Of a stretch of DNA of 40,778 nt, positions 24,654-32,001 are shown one piece after another. Positions within the stretch are counted from its first letter, which is position 1; the number at the start of each line of letters is the position of its first letter. Origin of the DNA: Candidatus Blautia excrementipullorum. Lineage in GTDB: Bacteria > Bacillota > Clostridia > Lachnospirales > Lachnospiraceae. A program made the translations under genes and the position numbers. The stretch spans positions 1 to 40,778 of the forward strand of contig DWYN01000119.1 of the NCBI GenBank assembly GCA_019118645.1, written 5' to 3'. The notes beneath the pieces are model-generated. The model was not told where the DNA came from. It searched no databases and saw nothing but the letters and a program-made list of their open reading frames with translations.

Positions 24654-25222
24654 TACAGGACAACCGCAAGGACAAAGCCGGATATCATTCCTCCGATATG
24701 CGCCGCATTGTCCACCCCGCTGCTGGTGAATCCAAAGTACAGGGAGAATGCTGCCATAATGAGAATCTGCCGCATGGAAAGATCCTCCAGCCATCCTCTG
24801 TTTCGTATCACAATATAAATCATCGCCCCCATGGCTGCAAACACAGCTCCTGATGCTCCTGCAGATACAGAATATTCCTGCTGCCTCAGTTCGAAAAGCA
24901 TGGAAATGATATTTCCTGAAAGGCCTCCCAGCAGATAAATAATCAGAAACCGCACTCTGCCCGCCACCCGTTCCAGACGGCTGCCCAGAACAAATAATAC
25001 CAGCATATTGTTGGCAAGATGAGAAATTCCAAAATGGAGAAACATACTGGTGAATAAACGGTATACTTCTCCATTTTCAACAATAAGAGGCGTATAAGCT
25101 GCGCCGCAGTCCAGCATATGCAGAACATCCTGGGAAGTGCCGGTAACCTCCACCGCCAGAAAAACAAGAATATTCAGAATAATCAGAAGCACTGTCAGCG
25201 GCTCTTTTCGAAATTCTTCCAA
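24632..25222 (-). CDS. rhomboid family intramembrane serine protease
   Basis: The 196-aa protein has about six membrane helices and the rhomboid catalytic pair: Ser in GASGAVF and His in AAHIGGM. The HxxxN motif is in HFGISHLANNMLVL. Rhomboids cleave single-pass membrane proteins in the membrane plane. The start is TTG 25222, supported by AAAGGAG 8 bases upstream; the promoter is at 25261-25289. It is monocistronic and overlaps the kinase gene at the 3' end. Substrates are unknown; the adjacent Tad operon and single-pass DUF4367 protein are in the neighbourhood, but no link is shown. Confidence 0.92.
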   Translation of the reverse strand: MEEFRKEPLTVLLIILNILVFLAVEVTGTSQDVLHMLDCGAAYTPLIVENGEVYRLFTSMFLHFGISHLANNMLVLFVLGSRLERVAGRVRFLIIYLLGGLSGNIISMLFELRQQEYSVSAGASGAVFAAMGAMIYIVIRNRGWLEDLSMRQILIMAAFSLYFGFTSSGVDNAAHIGGMISGFVLAVVLYHPRRKI

Positions 25223-25260
25223 AGCACAATCTCCTTTCAGACAAGTAATCGGATATGCCT

Positions 25261-25289
25261 ATTTTATCACGCCTCCGCGACAATGTCAT
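25261..25289 (-). promoter_or_regulatory. rhomboid gene promoter
   Basis: On minus, ATGACA (25284-25289) and TAAAAT (25261-25266) are 17 bases apart, each one mismatch from consensus, with a TG before the -10. Confidence 0.65.
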
Positions 25290-25335
25290 ATAAATTTTCT
25301 GCACCAGGCGGCTCTCCGTCTCCTGCCGGACAGAT

Positions 25336-26739
25336 TTATTTCAGAAAAATATACCTTGCCTGAGCAAAATCCACTTCATCTTCGTCCTGGAGACAGTACT
25401 CCTCACCGTTTTTCAAAAGCCGGCCGTTCACAGCTGTTCCGTTTCTGGAATTTAAATCTGCCAGATAATATTCCCCCTCTGCCCTCCTGATCCGCGCATG
25501 GACACGGCTTACCGTGGGAATCGGAATTACCGCGTCCGCTGCATTGACAAGCTTCCCCACCACCGTAATCTCCTGTTCCAGATAAATCGTAGCATGCTCC
25601 CCCGGCTCACGGCTTACCAGCGTCGAAGGACCGGAACGGGTTCCTGAAAAAAGAGCTTCTGTTTCCCCATATACTGTCTTCTGCAATTCCGGAGACGGCA
25701 TCTCCACTTCCTGAAAAAAAGGCTTTTGATTCTCCGGCGATATTTTTTCTTCCTTTCTCCCTCCGGCATGTTCTTCCTCCAAAAACTCCTCTTTTTCTTC
25801 TTTGCGGCTGAAGCTTTCCTTTTCTTTGCCTGTTTTGCTGCGCCATTCCGCTTTCTTTTCCTGCCTTTTTTTCTTCTTTTCAGAAATCCATCCGCCAATT
25901 CCTCCGATTCCAAATGCGGCAATTCCGCCTCCCATTACGATCTCCGCCGGAAGCCGGGGCAGAAGCCCCAAAATTCCGGCTCCCGACAGCGCCAGCATCG
26001 CCGCCGCTCCGGCTGTGCAGCCCGCGATCCACCACCATCCGGATCCTTCCCGCTCTGGCTGCTCATGTGAAACGATACAGGGGTTTCCGGTATTTTCCTC
26101 TGCCGGGAAAATTTCCGCTTCTTTCTCTTCTTTTGTATCTGCGCCCTCCATGGAGCTTTTCTCCGGATTTTTTCTGTCTCCGGCGCTGATTTCCGGGCAG
26201 CTCTGATAAGCGGCTTCCTTCATCGTTTCCAGCTGAAATCCCGGCTCCATCACTTTCCGGTAGATTCCATATCCCAGAACCACGGCCTCCTGATCCTCAT
26301 GGTCAAGTTTCGGAAGCATATATTCCACCAGCTCTCTGAGCTGGCTCTGCACTTCCCCTCCCTGTCCCGGAAGGCAGCAGAAAAAAGCAGTTCCGGATTC
26401 TATATCAAGATAAATATAATCCGGCCGAATCAGAAGCTGCTCAGGGTTCATAAGGTACTCCGCAAAATCCTCCATCACACGGATAATCCCTTCCAATATC
26501 ATACGGACGTCCGCCGACCGGAACTTTTTTCCCTCATAGTAGGATGCCACCGACTGCCTGGAAGTAATCTCGTAGGAGTAAAAATTTTTCCCGTCAAGAT
26601 TCTCTATATGGCATTTAAGTATGGAGGGAATCACATTCCCCAACAGCATGCGCACCTGATAGGAGGCTCTGTCCGCCTCCTTTTCATCTTCAAGTATCAA
26701 ATAATTATGGTACATATCTCTTCTATATTCCGCTTTCAT
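25336..26739 (-). CDS. Tad-locus transmembrane FHA domain protein (DUF6382-like N-terminus)
   Basis: The 467-aa protein has a cytoplasmic N-terminal domain (1-165, with MYHNYLILEDEKE, RPDYIYLDIESG and FFCCLPGQGG), which I recall as DUF6382 in clostridial Tad loci. Two hydrophobic helices follow near 235-285, then a long charged linker (KKKKRQEKKAEWRSK and further Lys/Glu) and a C-terminal FHA domain (about 380-467) with SRVHARI and DLNSRNGTAVNG, which should bind phosphothreonine. The chosen start ATG 26739 has GGGAGGAAAT before it; an in-frame start at 26841 lacks support. It is the last gene of the Tad operon. It probably connects pilus assembly to Ser/Thr phosphorylation, an inference from the FHA fold. 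No kinase is in the window. Confidence 0.82.
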   Translation of the reverse strand: MKAEYRRDMYHNYLILEDEKEADRASYQVRMLLGNVIPSILKCHIENLDGKNFYSYEITSRQSVASYYEGKKFRSADVRMILEGIIRVMEDFAEYLMNPEQLLIRPDYIYLDIESGTAFFCCLPGQGGEVQSQLRELVEYMLPKLDHEDQEAVVLGYGIYRKVMEPGFQLETMKEAAYQSCPEISAGDRKNPEKSSMEGADTKEEKEAEIFPAEENTGNPCIVSHEQPEREGSGWWWIAGCTAGAAAMLALSGAGILGLLPRLPAEIVMGGGIAAFGIGGIGGWISEKKKKRQEKKAEWRSKTGKEKESFSRKEEKEEFLEEEHAGGRKEEKISPENQKPFFQEVEMPSPELQKTVYGETEALFSGTRSGPSTLVSREPGEHATIYLEQEITVVGKLVNAADAVIPIPTVSRVHARIRRAEGEYYLADLNSRNGTAVNGRLLKNGEEYCLQDEDEVDFAQARYIFLK

Positions 26740-26792
26740 ATTTCCTCCCACCGCCAGCCTGTGCCGGTTCTTCTTTTCTGATCCGCTGTCCT

Positions 26793-27230
26793 TTATTCTC
26801 TGTCTGCAATATCTTTCAGTGCCTTCGCCTTTCGTATCCATTCCGCCGGCTGAATTACCTTCGAAGCGCCCTCTGTCTTCAGTTTCCAGGAAAATCCTCC
26901 AAAATCAGAGATGGTATCGGCAGAATAAGAAACTTTTACACTTTTTCCCGAACTTACCTGGACGCTGAGATTTTCCGCTCCAAAAAATCCAATATTGCCA
27001 AGTTCTCTGCTTCTTGTCTCGGCAGTCTCCTGCATCCTTCCCTCCGTGCGGATCCCTTCCATGCTTCCTGCAAGGGCGGCTTCATAGGCCGCCGCCGTAA
27101 GCCAGGCCCGATTATGTACAAAAAAACACAGATACAGAGTCCCTATAAGTACTGTAAGGATCAGGGACATCACACAGGCCGACTCAATCGTAAAACTGCC
27201 TCTGGCATATACTTCTGCTCTTTTCACCAT
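26793..27230 (-). CDS. TadE-like pseudopilin
   Basis: The 145-aa protein has a prepilin-type N-terminus: short basic leader, G11 then SFTIE with the Glu at +5, followed by the hydrophobic helix SACVMSLILTVLIGTLYLCF. This is the class III signal cleaved by A24 peptidases. The rest is a small extracytoplasmic beta domain (QVSSGKSVKVSYSADTISDF). It is one of two TadE-like proteins in the operon; such minor pilins help start or anchor Tad pili. The ribosome binding site GGGAGG is followed by GATATT and ATG 27230, which overlaps the 3' end of the short peptidase gene by 7 bases. The FHA gene follows after 53 bases. Confidence 0.82.
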   Translation of the reverse strand: MVKRAEVYARGSFTIESACVMSLILTVLIGTLYLCFFVHNRAWLTAAAYEAALAGSMEGIRTEGRMQETAETRSRELGNIGFFGAENLSVQVSSGKSVKVSYSADTISDFGGFSWKLKTEGASKVIQPAEWIRKAKALKDIADRE

Positions 27231-27640
27231 AATATCCCTCCCAGATATCCGAAAAACAGAAAAGGCACCAGCGGTATTTCTGTCTTTCTGCTTTTTTTAC
27301 AGATGAACAAAAGAAATCCGGACCAGGCTGCCGCCAGAACCATCCCCAGGCAAAGCATCTGCAGATATTCTCCTGTGCTCAGCAGCATTGCCAGGGCCAG
27401 AAGAATCCAGCCGTCTCCCATTCCCAGCGCTCCTCCTGTGAGAATCCCCACAGCCAGAAACATCATTCCGGTTCCTGCCGGAATCAGGAAATCCTGGATT
27501 TCCCTGTGTCCGGCAATGCTGAAGACGATACCCGCCAGAGCATAAGCTGCCGTTAACGGCAGGGAAATCTGGCGTCTTCTCCAGTCCTTCCATCCGTTTG
27601 CCAAAAGGAAGGCTGCCGTACATATTTGTTTTATTTCCAT
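27224..27640 (-). CDS. short A24 prepilin peptidase (second in locus)
   Basis: The 138-aa protein is a membrane aspartyl protease with the two catalytic Asp sites: D in WKDWRRRQISLP and the GxGD motif in GALGMGDGWILLALA. It is shorter than the other peptidase of this locus (180 aa) and lacks an N-terminal methyltransferase domain, as usual for TadV/CpaA types. About four membrane helices follow. The start ATG 27640 has AAGGAG at good distance; an upstream frame to 27682 is not needed. It lies between the two TadE-like genes, so it may be dedicated to the pseudopilins. This division of labour is an inference. Confidence 0.82.
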   Translation of the reverse strand: MEIKQICTAAFLLANGWKDWRRRQISLPLTAAYALAGIVFSIAGHREIQDFLIPAGTGMMFLAVGILTGGALGMGDGWILLALAMLLSTGEYLQMLCLGMVLAAAWSGFLLFICKKSRKTEIPLVPFLFFGYLGGILW

Positions 27641-27650
27641 TTTCCTCTCC

Positions 27651-28442
27651 TTATCCGCACTTACTGCAGGCTTTTCTTCCATGTACTTCTGAATGTTTTA
27701 CAAGTTTTACGTTTCTTTTCAGACCGCTGCAGGATTCCAGGTTGTGATACCGGTTTCCGCTTTCGGTAATATATACGCTCCCGGCAGGGCTCTGATTTTT
27801 GCTGCATATTTCGCAGGCCCCATACTTTTCTCCATATGTGTTCCTCATGTAAGGCACGCGGGATCCCGAAACCTGATTCAGCGATAGATTCAGATAACGG
27901 CATCCTGCGTCCCTGTGATAAACAGAGCCGGATTCTGTGACATAGACCATCTCCTCGTTTTCCTCTTCCTGTGCCGCAAAAGAATGTGTTTCCGCCCCCG
28001 TCCACGCATGAACCGTTACCGTATTGTACATCCACACTTTCGGCAGCGGAATCATTCCCCCTGCCGGCGTATACGAGTATACGTCCGGAAGAGTAATTTT
28101 CTCCGGTCCTTTGCCCCCTGCCGCATAAGCATACATTCCTGCCTCCTTTGTCTTTTCGCACAGCGCCTGGAGGCGCTCTGTCTGCAGCTTATAAATATCC
28201 ATAAAAGAAATCAGCGTAATCATTCCGAGGAAAAAGACAGGCAGCACCAGAGCTGTCTCCACGGCAAGGCTGCCTCTTTGAAAAAAAGAGATGCAGAAAG
28301 ACACTTTTCCAGAAGACTTTTCAGATCCTCCGCCCATCGGGGCAGGCAGAGTTCTGAAGCTCCACAGAGAGCGTTTCCTTTCTTTTCTGTCTATCCTTTG
28401 TTTCTTCCCATCCATTTTGTATTCCGCCTTCTGAAAAAGCAT
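27651..28442 (-). CDS. TadE-like protein with tandem His/Cys domains
   Basis: The protein (263 aa from the chosen start) has a basic leader, a prepilin-like site (FFQRG then SLAVE with Glu at +5) and a hydrophobic helix TALVLPVFFLGMITLISFM. The C-terminal 100 residues hold two related modules. The first has VYVTESGSVYHRDAGCRYL and ends CEICSK; the second has VYITESGNRYHNLESCSGL and ends CSKCG. This YH...C...CxxC pattern resembles the small domain seen at the end of some secreted nucleases and is probably metal-binding. The start is uncertain: GTG 28472 overlaps the upstream stop (GTGA) but lacks a good site, while ATG 28442 has GAGGTG upstream. The role in the pilus, possibly surface or thiol chemistry, is unknown. 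Confidence 0.78.
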   Translation of the reverse strand: MLFQKAEYKMDGKKQRIDRKERKRSLWSFRTLPAPMGGGSEKSSGKVSFCISFFQRGSLAVETALVLPVFFLGMITLISFMDIYKLQTERLQALCEKTKEAGMYAYAAGGKGPEKITLPDVYSYTPAGGMIPLPKVWMYNTVTVHAWTGAETHSFAAQEEENEEMVYVTESGSVYHRDAGCRYLNLSLNQVSGSRVPYMRNTYGEKYGACEICSKNQSPAGSVYITESGNRYHNLESCSGLKRNVKLVKHSEVHGRKACSKCG

Positions 28443-28468
28443 CTTTCCGCACCTCTTTCCCGCATATA

Positions 28469-29962
28469 TCACGTGTAGCTGTACTGTTTTGTCACCGTAT
28501 AGGTATTTCGCCCGTTGGCCTTCACATCCACGGATATCTCCGCCGCCTCCATGCAGTGGTCCAGCCGGAAGCCTTCCCTCCCCGCGCTTTTCCTTACTGA
28601 TAATTCCACCATGTCCATCCCTCTCTCCAGTTTTTCTTCCTTTGACTGTGTCAGAAGAAGGATCTGCAGGTAATCTTCGTAAGATACGCCGTCATCACTG
28701 CTTCTTCTCTGAGAATCCAGCCCTTCCAGAAGATTCGGCAAATTTTCCAGCGAAATCTGCCAGTCTGCAGAATCTTTTATCAAGGGGACTTTCCCTCCAT
28801 GGAGAAGCTCCCGGAGGTCCAGAATGCTTTCTGCAAAGGACCAGCAGAGCAGCAGCGCCGCTTCAATAATCACCGCCGCCGGGGGGATCAGGAAGCCTGC
28901 GGCAATCGCCAGAGCAAGTCCCTGAATCTGCGCCCGCTTCCCCGGATCTGCCATCAGGCATGCCGCATTGACCCCTTCCCTGACCAGGAGAAGTCTGCCT
29001 GCCACAGCTTTCAGATTTTCTCTGTCGCTGTTTTTTCCGCTCAGAATGTATTCCATCTGGTACCTGAGTCCGCCTGCTGCCGGTTCCATATAATTTCCCA
29101 GTTTATCCGTAAGATACTGCTGAAACAGAAGCCGTGAAGTGTAGGAGCTGTCTTTTTTTATGTCTCCCGGCATCGTCATTCCCTGCTGAATCTTTCTTCC
29201 GGATAACAGTTCTTCTTTTCTCACCTGGTTTTCTGAAATGCCCTTTTCCGCAGGAACAACCAGATCCAGAAGTCCCATTTTACGGATTCTTTTCAGCACA
29301 GGGATCGGATTTACCACCTGAGTGTCCGCACTTCCGTCGGAAAAGCTGTCTTCTGCCGGAACTTCCCCGCCGGAAAAATCATCTTCTGCGGCCTCGCTCT
29401 TCTGCCTGGCCGCCTCCTCGCTGTTTTTAGCCGCTTCATTCATTTCCGCGTCATAATTTTCCAGCGTATTTCCTTCTTCCGCCTGTTTTCCCGCTTCCTC
29501 TGCTCTTCCCACCTGTTCCCGTTTCTCCTGGAATTTGTCCAGGAGCATCTCCACGCCCCTGCTTCCGAGGGTATCCCTGACATATTTCACTGCCTGCCTG
29601 TAAAAGACTTCTCCATCCTCATCTGTCGCCAGACGGTATCCGGTAAACCCTCCCTGGATGACTGCCAGCTTCTGGCTGTTCTGTCTCAGCAGAGGTTTCA
29701 TATAGGATTCCATACTGTCGTATACCGCCGAGAGATTCAGATTTCCGGAATCACCGGAGGCATTCAGAAAAAACAGGTCATAATCTTCCAGCAGTTCTCT
29801 GTCGTACTGTCCGAACAGAGAATACAGCCCTATGTCCAGACTGCTGAGAATCTGGGTTCTGGCCGCCGCCATTCTCACCGATTCTATACTGGTGCATACA
29901 AGGGACAAAATCAGACTTAATATCAAAGCCAGAAACAGCGTAATACTTCCCTTTTTTGCCAT
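28469..29962 (-). CDS. DUF5702/TadG-like pilus-locus protein
   Basis: The 497-aa protein begins MAKKG, then SITLFLALILSLILSLVCTS, a prepilin-like leader and membrane helix. Unlike the TadE-like proteins, the +5 residue is Phe, not Glu. I place it with DUF5702 proteins from Gram-positive Tad loci by layout and context. The middle (145-215) is a coiled, Glu/Ala/Lys-rich stretch (KQAEEGNTLENYDAEMNEAA). A second hydrophobic region (about 350-380) suggests a further membrane pass or hydrophobic hairpin. It starts 32 bases after the Flp pilin gene with GGGAGG before ATG 29962. It may act as a Tad anchor or length determinant. Confidence 0.78.
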   Translation of the reverse strand: MAKKGSITLFLALILSLILSLVCTSIESVRMAAARTQILSSLDIGLYSLFGQYDRELLEDYDLFFLNASGDSGNLNLSAVYDSMESYMKPLLRQNSQKLAVIQGGFTGYRLATDEDGEVFYRQAVKYVRDTLGSRGVEMLLDKFQEKREQVGRAEEAGKQAEEGNTLENYDAEMNEAAKNSEEAARQKSEAAEDDFSGGEVPAEDSFSDGSADTQVVNPIPVLKRIRKMGLLDLVVPAEKGISENQVRKEELLSGRKIQQGMTMPGDIKKDSSYTSRLLFQQYLTDKLGNYMEPAAGGLRYQMEYILSGKNSDRENLKAVAGRLLLVREGVNAACLMADPGKRAQIQGLALAIAAGFLIPPAAVIIEAALLLCWSFAESILDLRELLHGGKVPLIKDSADWQISLENLPNLLEGLDSQRRSSDDGVSYEDYLQILLLTQSKEEKLERGMDMVELSVRKSAGREGFRLDHCMEAAEISVDVKANGRNTYTVTKQYSYT

Positions 29963-29994
29963 AGATACCCTCCCTTCTGAATTACCGCAGGATT

Positions 29995-30174
29995 TTAAAT
30001 AGAATTGCTCTGTTTCGTGATCTTTGAAAGAATATTCTTTACAAGACTGGTAAGCTGCTCCTTAAAAATAATAACCAGTCCGATCAGCACCACCAGAATC
30101 AGAATAATCTCCACAACACCGACCGCCTCTTCCTCCATCGCGAATTCTCTCAGAGTTTCCCAGAATTTTCTCAT
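29995..30174 (-). CDS. flp: Flp-type major pilin, 59 aa
   Basis: The small frame MRKFWETLREFAMEEEA, then VGVVEIILILVVLIGLVIIF, has the shape of a Flp pilin: short charged leader, a Glu at +5 and a hydrophobic helix with an ending of about 20 residues (KEQLTSLVKNILSKITKQSN). Cleavage by A24 peptidase is predicted after A17, making a 42-aa pilin. The Tyr that follows the +5 Glu in many Flp proteins is Ile here. ATG 30174 has GGGAGGTG at good distance. It sits directly after tadC and before the TadG-like gene, the normal place for flp. It is small enough to be missed by automated gene calling. Presumed major structural subunit. Confidence 0.85.
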   Translation of the reverse strand: MRKFWETLREFAMEEEAVGVVEIILILVVLIGLVIIFKEQLTSLVKNILSKITKQSNSI

Positions 30175-30201
30175 TGTCTTTCACCTCCCTCAGTCGTATA
30201 T

Positions 30202-31230
30202 TCAGCCGTAAAAAGATAAAAATGCCGGTATCATAATGACGGCCATCACAACAGCCAGCATAAGAACCATAGGTACAAGAAGCTTGGTGGCCGCCGCCTC
30301 GCCCAGAATTCTCGCTTTTCTTTTCCGCTCATCCCAAGCTTCCAGAGCTTCTTTCTCCAGAATATCCGCCATCCGTCTTGTTCCCTTCTGGAGATTCTGA
30401 ATCAGAAGTGTGGAAAAGGTTTTGTATTTCATCTGCCCGCATCGCTCTCCAAATCGCCGGTAGGCCTCCGTTTCCGATATTCCGCTGTCCATTTCATAGC
30501 AGGCAGCAGCCATTGCCTCATATGCATACCGCCCGGCATCCGGCGTCCTTCTGCGGTAATCGGCGGCCATTTTCCGGAATGCCTTTCTTACTGTCATTCC
30601 CGCCTGAATCAAAAGAGCAAACTTCATTACCATCCCGGGATAATCCATCAGAAGCTGTTCTGCTCTTTTTATCTCCTGCTCCTGCTTTTCCCGGGTTTTC
30701 TTCATCATGACTGCAAAGGCGGCAAAAAGGCTCAGGGATGCCAGAAGAGCTCCGGAACGGTCCTCCTGCCGGCTCCACTCCAGAGTCCTGCCGTTCCATT
30801 CAGGAGGAAGATAATAATAATCCGGATCCTGTCTGCTCTGATTATACTGCTCGATCATTTCCTGAAGCTCCTCTTGGCGTCTGTCTTCCTCCGTCTCCTT
30901 TTCTTCTTCCGGCTCCGCATCCGTTTCTTCCGTCTCCTTTCCCGGGATCTGAATTCTGACGGATTCTTCCGCCTCTCCATCTACGGAAACCCGGAATTCT
31001 TCCTCATACATTCCGGATGATTCTTTTTCCAGCCGCAGGCCGCGGGGGTCCGTCTTTTCACCGTTTCCTGCCAGAGTAACCGCCATTCCCAGCAGATTTC
31101 CGCAGACAGCCACTGCCAGAAATAAGCGGATACTGTTTTTGCCGCCGAAAACTTCCAGCCGGATCCAGCCTATTTTGTGAAGCAATACAAAGCCGAAGGC
31201 CAGAACGAACATCACAATATGTATCCACAT
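30202..31230 (-). CDS. tadC: Tad pilus inner-membrane platform protein TadC
   Basis: The 342-aa protein is a T2SF/GspF family platform subunit. Two N-terminal helices come first (about 3-20 and 36-53). An acidic hydrophilic loop of about 100 residues follows (55-155, with KETEETDAEPEEEKETEED), then a helix near 160-176. The T2SF domain covers 190-290 (LIQAGMTVRKAFRKMA, LEAWDERKRKARILGEAAA), and two final hydrophobic helices end at AFLSFYG. The acidic loop is not in classical TadC, but I believe similar loops occur in Clostridia. ATG 31230 has AAGGAG AGAAG. It follows tadB by 27 bases and, with TadB, should form the base on which TadA works. Confidence 0.88.
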   Translation of the reverse strand: MWIHIVMFVLAFGFVLLHKIGWIRLEVFGGKNSIRLFLAVAVCGNLLGMAVTLAGNGEKTDPRGLRLEKESSGMYEEEFRVSVDGEAEESVRIQIPGKETEETDAEPEEEKETEEDRRQEELQEMIEQYNQSRQDPDYYYLPPEWNGRTLEWSRQEDRSGALLASLSLFAAFAVMMKKTREKQEQEIKRAEQLLMDYPGMVMKFALLIQAGMTVRKAFRKMAADYRRRTPDAGRYAYEAMAAACYEMDSGISETEAYRRFGERCGQMKYKTFSTLLIQNLQKGTRRMADILEKEALEAWDERKRKARILGEAAATKLLVPMVLMLAVVMAVIMIPAFLSFYG

Positions 31231-31257
31231 CTTCTCTCCTTTCGCGCATTTTCCGAA

Positions 31258-32001
31258 CTATACCTCTATATCTACGATCCTCCGTCCCATCCAGCAGGAC
31301 AGACCGTATATCCCCAGACAGGCCGTCATGGCGCAGACGCCGAACAGATTCCCGTACAATACCTCCAGGAAGCCCGGGGATGTCAGCTGCAGATAGAGAA
31401 TAATGCCGGCAGGCATCATGCTCATGATCGTCTGTTCCGCTTTTTTGGCCGCCAGAGTGGCTTCAATCTCTTTCTTTACGTCAATTTTATCCCCCAGCAT
31501 TCTTGCGGAAGTCTGTATAATCTTATCCATGTCTCCTCCGGAACGTTTGGCTGTGCTGAACACAGCGGCAAAGTTCTCAATATCCTCAACATGGCATCTC
31601 TCGCCAAGGTTTAAAAAAAGTTCCTCCACAGGCACACTGACCTTCTGCTGGCTTTCTATGTACCGGAATTCCCGGACGATATCCGCATCTTCCGGATAGA
31701 GCCGTTCCAGATCCCGCGTACATGCCGACACTGCATTTTCAGCGGAATATCCCGCCTGCACCGCTGCGCTCAATCCGTTCAGGGCGTCCTTGAACTGATA
31801 ATTCAGCGTCTTCTTTCTTTCCCGTATAAACTGCCTCTTTTTCCATTTCAGGAAGAGGACGGACACGGGAACAGCCCCGGCCATAACCCACCAGTTCTGG
31901 TAAAAAAGATAATCCACAGCTCCGCAGAGCAGAATGCTCTGAAGAATATATTTCACAAGTTCTTTTTTTGTATAATGATAGTTTTCGTAATCCTGTTTCA
32001 T
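31258..32001 (-). CDS. tadB: Tad pilus inner-membrane platform protein TadB
   Basis: The 247-aa protein has an N-terminal pair of helices, a T2SF domain (about 60-180, with DALNGLSAAVQAGYSAENAV and FAAVFSTAKRSGGDMDKII) and two C-terminal helices (SMMPAGIILYLQL and LFGVCAMTACLGIYGLSCW). It partners TadC to form the pilus platform. Its ATG 32001 overlaps the tadA stop in an ATGA-type junction (31998-32001), so translation is coupled. AGGAG lies 7 bases upstream. Length is typical for the short TadB of Gram-positive loci. Confidence 0.88.
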   Translation of the reverse strand: MKQDYENYHYTKKELVKYILQSILLCGAVDYLFYQNWWVMAGAVPVSVLFLKWKKRQFIRERKKTLNYQFKDALNGLSAAVQAGYSAENAVSACTRDLERLYPEDADIVREFRYIESQQKVSVPVEELFLNLGERCHVEDIENFAAVFSTAKRSGGDMDKIIQTSARMLGDKIDVKKEIEATLAAKKAEQTIMSMMPAGIILYLQLTSPGFLEVLYGNLFGVCAMTACLGIYGLSCWMGRRIVDIEV

